Shown: piece by piece, positions 26,386 through 32,840 of the stretch
How positions within the stretch are numbered: the first letter of the stretch is position 1
How the letters are laid out: each line of letters opens with the position of its first letter
Assembly (NCBI RefSeq): GCF_902729425.1
Contig: NZ_CACVCH010000063.1
Coordinates: forward strand, 1-32,840
Direction of reading: 5' to 3'
DNA from: Magnetospirillum sp. SS-4
Lineage (GTDB): Bacteria; Pseudomonadota; Alphaproteobacteria; Rhodospirillales; Magnetospirillaceae
DNA: 32,840 bases
The notes under the pieces: generated by a model
Databases searched by the model: none
What the model saw: the letters and a program-made list of their open reading frames with translations, nothing else
Told to the model about the DNA's origin: nothing
Program-made: the position numbers and the translations under genes

Positions 26386-27288
26386 TCAGGCGACGGGGCC
26401 GGCCTCGTCCAGGCTCCGGCGAACATAACTCCAATACCTTCTGGCCGCCGCGACGGCCCCGTCGGATTCCAGACCGCCGCCGGCATCGGACGACCCCGGC
26501 GGCGTCAGACGGATGACCGGCTGGCCGTCGGCGGGAACCGGGGCCGCTTCCGCCGGCCGCAACGCCTCGGGAAACCCCAGCCCGGCGGCGTCGCAGCCAT
26601 GATCGGCGATCCAGCGGCACAGCGTCCTCGACCAGCCCAGGAAATCGTCGCGCTCGGCCATGTCCGCGAATTCCAGGATATGCTTGGCGAAGGCATGGGT
26701 CAGCACCGCGTAGGCGCGGCCGTCGTCGCGCCGGCCGCGGGCGGCGACGATCTCTTGCAGCCGGGCGCGGCTGAAATGGCGCTCGCCCTCCCGCGCCACG
26801 CCCCGGGTTCCCTCCGCGTCATAGAGCCGGGCCTTCAACCGCCCGTCCGATCCCGGAACCACCCCCACCAGGGCGTGCCCGACCTGCGCCGACAGTTCGG
26901 TAAGAAAGGCGTCGATGGCGTCGCGCCCCGCCGGATGCTCCAGCACCACGTAGACGTAGATGGGGGGCAGGTCGACGGCCCGGTGCTCGTTGCCCCGCAC
27001 CATGGCGGTCACCGCCTCCTCGGGAATGTCGTCCTCCACCGAATACAGCCCGCCGTCGGCGAAGCCGACATAGGCGCCCCCGATCGGCCCGATCCCATCG
27101 CTGACATAGCCGTATTCCACCAGGCGGAACGGCGCCAGTTCGCGCCAGATGGCGGTGGCGGCCGGGTTGGAGGGAATGGCGGTCTCGCCCTCGACGGCCT
27201 GCTGGTCCAGCAAGGCCAGGAAGGCCTCCACCGCCCGCGTCGCGTCGATGCGGATGCGGATGACGTCGTCCCTGGGTTCTTTTGGCAT
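26386..27288 (-). CDS. Unrecognised cytoplasmic protein, 300 residues
   Basis: I do not recognise this family. It appears soluble, acidic and of mixed helix/strand type. Residues 1-60 are helical (VEAFLALLDQQAVEGETAIP), followed by EYGYVSDGIGPIGGAYVGFA, then alternating hydrophobic strands such as PIYVYVVLEHP and HALVGVVPGSDGRLKARLYD. The last 60 residues are Pro/Ala/Gly-rich and probably disordered, ending in a helix (AARRYWSYVRRSLDEAG). ATG 27288 is preceded by AAGGGG. It is a single-gene unit, convergent with the receiver gene and divergent from the second liv operon. Confidence 0.78.
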   Translation of the reverse strand: MPKEPRDDVIRIRIDATRAVEAFLALLDQQAVEGETAIPSNPAATAIWRELAPFRLVEYGYVSDGIGPIGGAYVGFADGGLYSVEDDIPEEAVTAMVRGNEHRAVDLPPIYVYVVLEHPAGRDAIDAFLTELSAQVGHALVGVVPGSDGRLKARLYDAEGTRGVAREGERHFSRARLQEIVAARGRRDDGRAYAVLTHAFAKHILEFADMAERDDFLGWSRTLCRWIADHGCDAAGLGFPEALRPAEAAPVPADGQPVIRLTPPGSSDAGGGLESDGAVAAARRYWSYVRRSLDEAGPVA

Positions 27289-27393
27289 CGGATTTCCCCT
27301 TGGTCCTGGGGGGAAAGTGTATCAGACCCGCTGGCGACGGCGATCAAAAAGCGGTATATGGCCGGCAGCGTCTCCGTGCTCCTTGCTTCCCCG

Positions 27394-27448
27394 TTGACAG
27401 GGACGCCCTCGCGAGTAGGGTTCAGGAAACCGGGCGGACACAGCCCGG
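27394..27448 (+). promoter_or_regulatory. Candidate promoter and leader hairpin of the second liv operon
   Basis: TTGACA (27394-27399), a 16-base gap and TAGGGT (27416-27421) form a plausible promoter 45 bases before livH. The short leader contains CCGGGC (27430-27435) inverted as GCCCGG (27443-27448) with a 7-base loop, ending just before the ribosome-binding GGGAG. The hairpin might tune translation. The rest of the 177-base gap (27289-27465) shows nothing further. Confidence 0.45.
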
Positions 27449-27465
27449 ACAGATAGGGAGACCGG

Positions 27466-28380
27466 ATGGAGTATTTCCTCCAGCAGATGATCAACGGGCT
27501 GACGCTGGGCTCGATCTACGGCCTGATCGCCATCGGCTACACCATGGTGTACAGCATTCTCGGCATGATCAATTTCGCCCACGGCACCATCTACATGCTG
27601 GGGGCGTTCATATCCCTGATCGCCTATCTCGCCGCCACCACCATCGGCGGCGCTCCGGTGGTCGTGGCCCTGATGGTGGCGCTGTTCGCCACCATGGCCT
27701 TCACCGCCCTGTGGGGGTGGACGATGGAGCGGGTCGCCTACCGGCCGCTCCGCCAAGCGCCGCGCCTGGCGCCGCTGATCTCGGCCATCGGCGTCTCGAT
27801 CGTGTTGCAGAATTTCGTCGCCCAGGCCCAGGGCGCCCGCGTCAAGCCGCTGCCGCCGGTGATCCAGGGCGGCTTCACCCTGATGGACGGCGACGGCTTT
27901 TCCGTCAATCTCAGCTGGATGCAGATCATCGTCATCGTCATGACCCTGGCGCTGATGGCCGGCTTCAGCTGGATGATCGCCCATACCCGCCTGGGCCGGG
28001 CCCAGCGCGCTTGCGAGCAGGACATGAAGATGGCGTCGCTGCTGGGCATCGACATCGACCGGGTGGTGTCGACCACCTTCGTCATCGGCGCGGCGCTGGC
28101 CGGGGTCGCCGGCCTGATGGTGACGCTGTATTACGGCGTCATCGATTTCTACATCGGGTTCCTGGCCGGCATCAAGGCGTTCACCGCCGCCGTGCTGGGC
28201 GGCATCGGCTCGCTGCCCGGGGCCATGCTGGGCGGATTGCTGATCGGCCTGATCGAGGCGCTCTGGTCGGCCTATTTCTCCATCGAGTACAAGGATGTCG
28301 CCACGTTCGGCATCCTGATCATGGTGCTGGTGTTCCGCCCCACCGGCCTGCTGGGCCGGCCGGATGTGGAGAAGATCTGA
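27466..28380 (+). CDS. livH: Branched-chain amino acid ABC importer permease LivH
   Basis: This inner-membrane permease subunit has 304 residues. Family motifs are [18 protein letters not shown] (36-53) and [20 protein letters not shown], with the ATPase-contact region [23 protein letters not shown] 27466 follows GGGAG. It is the first gene of livHMGF plus a small membrane protein. This copy resembles canonical branched-chain amino acid importers more than the aromatic-acid copy at 14811. Confidence 0.95.
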   Translation: MEYFLQQMINGLTLGSIYGLIAIGYTMVYSILGMINFAHGTIYMLGAFISLIAYLAATTIGGAPVVVALMVALFATMAFTALWGWTMERVAYRPLRQAPRLAPLISAIGVSIVLQNFVAQAQGARVKPLPPVIQGGFTLMDGDGFSVNLSWMQIIVIVMTLALMAGFSWMIAHTRLGRAQRACEQDMKMASLLGIDIDRVVSTTFVIGAALAGVAGLMVTLYYGVIDFYIGFLAGIKAFTAAVLGGIGSLPGAMLGGLLIGLIEALWSAYFSIEYKDVATFGILIMVLVFRPTGLLGRPDVEKI

Positions 28381-28381
28381 G

Positions 28382-29620
28382 ATGCGGGGGCCGGTCCGCG
28401 ACGCCGCCCTGGCCGCCTTCGTCGCCGCCGCCCTGGCCCTGCCCATGCTGGGATTCCGCCTGGTGGACAGCGCCTCCGGCCTGACCCTGGCCGGCCGCTT
28501 CGATCTGGTGGCCTGGGCGGCGGGGCTGGTGTTCGCCGGACGGCTGGGGCTGAGGCTGCTGGGTGGGCTGCTGCCCTCCCTGCCCGCCCTGCCCGCCCCG
28601 CCGGCCCGGCTTGGCGACATGCGGCGCCATGCCGGCTGGGCGCTGACCGCCTTTGCCCTGGTCCTGCCCTTTCTCCCCTTCGCCGACCGCAACCTGGTGG
28701 ACAAGGCCACCCTGGTGCTGATCTACGTCATGCTGGGCTGGGGGCTGAACATCGTGGTCGGGCTGGCCGGCCTGCTGGATCTGGGCTTCGTCGCCTTCTA
28801 CGCCGTCGGCGCCTATTCCTACGCCCTGCTGTCGCAGACCTTCGGCCTGTCGTTCTGGGTCTGCCTGCCGCTGGCCGGCCTGTTCGCCGCCCTGTTCGGT
28901 CTGGTGCTGGGATTCCCGGTGCTGCGGCTGCGCGGCGACTACATCGCCATCGTCACCATGGGGCTGGGGGAAATCATCCGGGTGGTGCTGCAAAACTGGC
29001 AGGACGTCACCGGCGGCCCCAACGGCATCACCGGCATCGAGCGGCCGTCGCTGTTCGGCCTGTCGTTCAAGGCGACCGCGCCGGAGGGACAGCGGACCTT
29101 CGCCGAGTTCTTCGGCCTGGAATTCTCGGGCGATCACCGGGTGATCTTCCTTTACTTCCTGATCCTGGCCCTGGCCCTGGCCACCAACCTGTTCACGCTG
29201 CGCATCCGCCGCCTGCCGGTGGGCCGCGCCTGGGAGGCGCTGCGGGAAGACGAGATCGCGTGCCGTTCGCTCGGCATCAATCCCACCATGGTCAAGCTGT
29301 CGGCGTTCGCCCTGGGCGCCATGTTCGCCGGTTTCGCCGGCTCGTTCTTCGCCACCCGGCAAGGCTTCATCAGCCCGGAAAGCTTCACCTTCCACGAATC
29401 GGCGGTGATTCTCGCCATCGTCGTGCTGGGCGGCATGGGCAGCCAGATCGGCATCGTCCTGGCCGCCCTGCTGCTGGTGGGGCTGCCGGAATGGTTCCGC
29501 GAGCTTCAGCAGTTCCGCATGCTGGCCTTCGGCGGCGCCATGGTGCTGATCATGCTGTGGAAGCCGGCGGGGCTGCTGTCCCGGCGCGACCCCACCATCC
29601 GGCTGGGGGACGCGGGATGA
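28382..29620 (+). CDS. livM: Branched-chain amino acid ABC importer permease LivM (long form)
   Basis: This permease subunit of 412 residues has an N-terminal extension of about 100 residues with two or three extra hydrophobic segments before the common core, as in E. coli LivM. The core has [36 protein letters not shown] and [22 protein letters not shown] 28382 is one base after the livH stop; an ATG at 28364 inside livH has no ribosome-binding site. The stop overlaps the livG start as ATGA. Confidence 0.94.
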   Translation: MRGPVRDAALAAFVAAALALPMLGFRLVDSASGLTLAGRFDLVAWAAGLVFAGRLGLRLLGGLLPSLPALPAPPARLGDMRRHAGWALTAFALVLPFLPFADRNLVDKATLVLIYVMLGWGLNIVVGLAGLLDLGFVAFYAVGAYSYALLSQTFGLSFWVCLPLAGLFAALFGLVLGFPVLRLRGDYIAIVTMGLGEIIRVVLQNWQDVTGGPNGITGIERPSLFGLSFKATAPEGQRTFAEFFGLEFSGDHRVIFLYFLILALALATNLFTLRIRRLPVGRAWEALREDEIACRSLGINPTMVKLSAFALGAMFAGFAGSFFATRQGFISPESFTFHESAVILAIVVLGGMGSQIGIVLAALLLVGLPEWFRELQQFRMLAFGGAMVLIMLWKPAGLLSRRDPTIRLGDAG

Positions 29621-30434
29621 CCAGACCTCTCCTGGCGGTCGAGCATGTCGGCATGCGCTTCGGCGGCCTGTTCGCGGTCAACGACCTGTCGTTCGAGGCC
29701 GGCCAGGGCGAGATCACGGCGGTGATCGGCCCCAACGGCGCCGGCAAGACCACCTTGTTCAACTGCATCACCGGCTTTTACAAGCCGCAGGTGGGGCGGA
29801 TGACCCTGAGCCATCCCGACGGCGCCAGCTTCCTGCTGGAACGCCTGGACGATCACGTCATCACCCGCCGCGCCCGCGTCGCCCGCACCTTCCAGAACAT
29901 CCGCCTGTTCGCCAAGATGAGCGTGCTGGAGAACCTGATGGTGGCGCAGCACAAGCGCCTGATGGCGGCGTCGCTGTTCTCGGTCGCCGGCCTGCTGGGC
30001 CTTGGGCGCTACCGGAATGCCGAGCGCGACGCGGTGGAACTGGCGCGCCACTGGCTGGAGCGGGTGGACCTGCTGGACTTCGCCGACGTGGAGGCCGGCA
30101 GCCTGCCCTATGGCCACCAGCGCCGGCTGGAGATCGCGCGGGCCATGTGCACCGGCCCGCTGCTGCTATGCCTGGACGAGCCCGCCGCCGGCCTCAACCC
30201 GCGCGAATCGGCCGAACTGAACGTCCTGCTGCGCTCGATCCGCGACCGGGACGGCATCGGCCTGCTGCTGATCGAGCACGACATGAGCGTGGTGATGGAA
30301 ATCTCCGACCGGGTGGTGGTGCTGGATTACGGCAGGAAGATCGCCGAGGGCACCCCCGCCCAGGTCAAGGGCGACCCGGCGGTGATCCGCGCCTATCTGG
30401 GCGAGCCCGACGACGCGGAAACGGGACGGCCGCC

Positions 30435-30441
<7 letters not shown>
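29617..30441 (+). CDS. livG: Branched-chain amino acid ABC importer ATPase LivG
   Basis: This ATPase subunit has 274 residues. Walker A is GPNGAGKT (38-45), the signature is [12 protein letters not shown], Walker B is [13 protein letters not shown] and the switch histidine is in [10 protein letters not shown]. It carries the LivG-type insertion after Walker A ([19 protein letters not shown]). ATG 29617 is coupled to livM and its end overlaps livF by seven bases. Confidence 0.95.
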
Positions 30442-31144
<703 letters not shown>

Positions 31145-31148
<4 letters not shown>

Positions 31149-31474
31149 TCACCTCGCTTCCGGTCTTCATCGGCGTCACCATCGTCCTGTTCGGCGGCTG
31201 CGCCTTCATGACCGGCCAGGCGCTGGCCGTGACCTGGCGGCCCTGGTGGCAGATCGTTCCCTACGGCCTGATGCTGGGCGCCGCCGACCGGTTTCTCGGC
31301 TATGCCCTGTTCGGCGGCGACCTGCTGTCGCCGTCCGGGTGGCTGCTGGACAGCGCCGTGATCGTCGCCATCGCCGCCGCCTTCCGCCTGACCCGCGCCC
31401 GCCGCATGGCCGACCAGTACCCCTGGCTGGTCCGGCGCACCGGACCGTTCAGCTGGCGCGATCTCGGATCTTAG
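31145..31474 (+). CDS. Small membrane protein, DUF6867-like, coupled to liv operon
   Basis: This 109-residue protein has three hydrophobic segments (about residues 6-26, 36-57 and 66-82) and a basic C-terminus (RARRMADQYPWLVRRTGPFSW). The VTWRPWWQIVPYGLMLGAADR stretch and the RTGPFSW ending match my recollection of the DUF6867 family, which follows livF in many alphaproteobacteria. That family assignment is from memory, not a search. The ATGA overlap with livF strongly suggests it works with the importer, perhaps in assembly or regulation. Its function is not established. Confidence 0.85.
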
Positions 31475-31567
31475 CGTCGAGCCCTATGTCCGGACCGGGC
31501 GCTTTCCTCTTGCCGCCCCCGGCCGGCCTCCGCTACCGTCCTGAAGTTGTATTGCCGGAGACATCCG

Positions 31568-32494
31568 ATGCGCATTCTGGTCCTGGGAGCCGGCGGTACC
31601 GGCGGCTATTTCGGCGGGCGGCTGGCGGAGGCCGGCGCCGACGTGACGTTCCTGGTGCGTCCGGCCCGCGCCGCCCGGCTGGCCGAGACCGGCCTCGTCA
31701 TCAAGAGCCCGACAGGCGACGCCGCCCTGGCGGTCAGGACCGTCACCGCCGACCGGCTGGACGGCCACTACGACGTGGTGATGCTGAGCTGCAAGGCCTA
31801 CGACCTGGCCGACGCCATCGCCGCCATCGCGCCGGCGGTGGGGCCGGACACCATGGTGCTGCCGATCCTCAACGGACTGGCCCATTACGAGGCGCTGGAC
31901 GCCGCCTTCGGCCGCGAGCGGGTGGTGGGCGGACTGTGCCATATCTTCGCCACCCTCGGCCCGGCGGGCGAGATCCTGATCATGGGCAAGATTCACCGCC
32001 TGACCTTCGGCGAACGCGACCGGGGCGCCAGCCCCCGGACGGAAGCCCTGGCGGCGCTGTGCGCCAAGGCCAGTTTCGATACCGTCCACACTCCAGAACT
32101 GATGCAGGAGGCGTGGGAGAAATATGTCCTGCTGGCGCCGCTGGCCGGCATGACCTGCCTGATGCGCGCCGATATCGGCACCATCATGGCCACCACCGAT
32201 GGCCTGTCCATCACCCACGAGATGTTTGGCGAATGCGTGGCCGTGGCCACGGCGGCGGGCCATGCCCCGCGTCCCCAGGCCCGCGATCTGGCGCTAATCG
32301 TCCTGACCGATCCGAAATCGCGCCAGACCGCCTCCATGCTGCGCGACCTGGAGGCCGGCGGCCGCACCGAGGGCGACCACGTCCTGGGCGACATGCTCCG
32401 CCGCGCCCAGGCCGCCGGCCTGGCGACGCCGCTGCTGCGCCTCGCCCATGCCCATGTGCAGGCCTACGAGATCGGGCGCCGGGCCAGAGAGTAG
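31568..32494 (+). CDS. panE: 2-dehydropantoate 2-reductase family protein
   Basis: This NADPH-dependent reductase of ketopantoate-reductase type has 308 residues. The N-terminal nucleotide-binding fold has GAGGTGGYFGGRLAEAGADV (7-26), then LSCKAYDLADA with Lys76, and PILNGLAHYE. The C-terminal helical domain has the conserved EAWEKYVLLAPLAGMTCLM and DHVLGDMLRRAQAAGLATPL. In pantothenate synthesis it makes pantoate, but many family members reduce other 2-oxo acids, so panE is a family-level symbol. ATG 31568 has GGAGA upstream. It lies 93 bases beyond the liv operon on the same strand, with no panB or panC nearby. Confidence 0.88.
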   Translation: MRILVLGAGGTGGYFGGRLAEAGADVTFLVRPARAARLAETGLVIKSPTGDAALAVRTVTADRLDGHYDVVMLSCKAYDLADAIAAIAPAVGPDTMVLPILNGLAHYEALDAAFGRERVVGGLCHIFATLGPAGEILIMGKIHRLTFGERDRGASPRTEALAALCAKASFDTVHTPELMQEAWEKYVLLAPLAGMTCLMRADIGTIMATTDGLSITHEMFGECVAVATAAGHAPRPQARDLALIVLTDPKSRQTASMLRDLEAGGRTEGDHVLGDMLRRAQAAGLATPLLRLAHAHVQAYEIGRRARE

Positions 32495-32523
32495 GACGGC
32501 GCTCCGGTCAGGCGACATGGATA

Positions 32524-32554
32524 TTGACTATTACTAAATTCCGCACGCTATACA
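32524..32554 (+). promoter_or_regulatory. Candidate promoter in AT-rich junction
   Basis: TTGACT (32524-32529) and TATACA (32549-32554) are separated by 19 bases, slightly long. They lie at the point where the sequence turns AT-rich, just before the partial formyltransferase gene. Chance matches are more likely in AT-rich DNA, so confidence is low. Confidence 0.3.
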
Positions 32555-32567
32555 AAAGCGACAACAA

Positions 32568-32840
32568 ATGGCGCACACACAGCAAGCACTGGGGCGAGCC
32601 GTTTTTCTAGGTTCGAAAGGCCTGGGAATTTCCGTCTTCAAAGCCCTAATCACCACCTCGAACAATATCAAATGGACAATCATTCATCCAAATGACACGG
32701 ATGACAAACGAAGCACACTAACTCAATGGCAAAATCTTGCAAGACTACTTGATATAGACATTCTTGTCTCTAGCTCGAATTCAGCAACAAAAGAAATCAT
32801 ACGCAACATCAAGCCAGATATCGGCTTCGTATGCGGATCA
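32568..32840 (+). CDS. Formyltransferase-like protein, N-terminal part, cut by window edge
   Basis: An ATG at 32568 opens a frame of 91 codons that runs to the last base. It reads VFLGSKGLGISVFKALITTS, then WTIIHPNDTDD, LARLLDIDILVSS and EIIRNIKPDIGFVCGS, the pattern of the N-terminal formyl-transferase fold (methionyl-tRNA or amino-sugar formyltransferases). Given the AT-rich composition a sugar formyltransferase for lipopolysaccharide or glycan synthesis is more likely than fmt. Codons such as CTA, ACA, AAT, ATA and AGA are common here and rare in the rest of the window. The ribosome-binding site is weak, so the start is uncertain. Confidence 0.7.
   Translation, partial: MAHTQQALGRAVFLGSKGLGISVFKALITTSNNIKWTIIHPNDTDDKRSTLTQWQNLARLLDIDILVSSSNSATKEIIRNIKPDIGFVCGS

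Overview
The window looks like chromosomal DNA of a high-GC, motile, metabolically versatile alphaproteobacterium, most likely a Magnetospirillum-like member of the Rhodospirillales. I infer this from gene content and order, not from a database match. The pointers are the trpG-trpD-trpC-moaC-moeA order, an alphaproteobacterial flagellin starting MAGDVTLTAA, two chemoreceptors, a benzoate-CoA ligase operon and a Calvin-cycle-type fructose-bisphosphate aldolase cluster. I saw no magnetosome (mam/mms) genes, rRNA, tRNA, CRISPR array, transposase or phage gene.

Layout. 1-1347 is the 3' part of a chemoreceptor gene (+). 1365-5495 (-) is a compact operon, trpG-trpD-trpC-moaC-moeA, combining tryptophan and molybdenum-cofactor synthesis. 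5640-6146 (+) encodes an unrecognised small membrane protein. 6173-7850 (-) is a second chemoreceptor gene, split by one extra C in a C7 tract. 8083-10034 is a divergent TetR regulator/MFS exporter pair with overlapping promoters and two palindromic operators. 10051-10701 (-) is a MntA/HepT toxin-antitoxin pair whose toxin gene carries two frameshifts; a perfect 16-bp inverted repeat lies upstream. 10764-16954 (-) is an operon for a periplasmic binding protein, a complete branched-chain-type ABC importer and benzoate-CoA ligase: an uptake-plus-activation module for aromatic acids. A fumarylacetoacetate-hydrolase-family enzyme (17212-17901, +) is divergent from it.

18034-19512 (+) is a 492-residue protein I do not recognise, convergent with a divergent long flagellin paralogue (19516-20784, -). 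21079-25830 (+) is glpX-tkt-fba-rpe, the carbon-rearranging part of the Calvin/pentose-phosphate pathway; phosphoribulokinase and RuBisCO are not in view. A stand-alone receiver protein (26009-26383, +) converges on an unrecognised 300-residue gene (26386-27288, -). 27466-31474 (+) is a second branched-chain-type ABC importer, livHMGF plus a small DUF6867-like membrane protein, without its own binding-protein gene. panE-like 31568-32494 (+) follows. From about 32520 the base composition drops to about 40% G+C, and the start of a formyltransferase-like gene (32568 onward) runs off the end. This is probably the edge of a horizontally acquired surface-sugar locus.

The region is mostly ordinary, tightly packed core and catabolic genes, often with ATGA stop/start overlaps. 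The less ordinary points are the double-operator TetR locus, the broken HepT beside an intact MntA, the C7 frameshift in a chemoreceptor, the unknown 492-residue protein next to the divergent flagellin, and the compositional break at the right end. I found no convincing wholly new multi-gene system.
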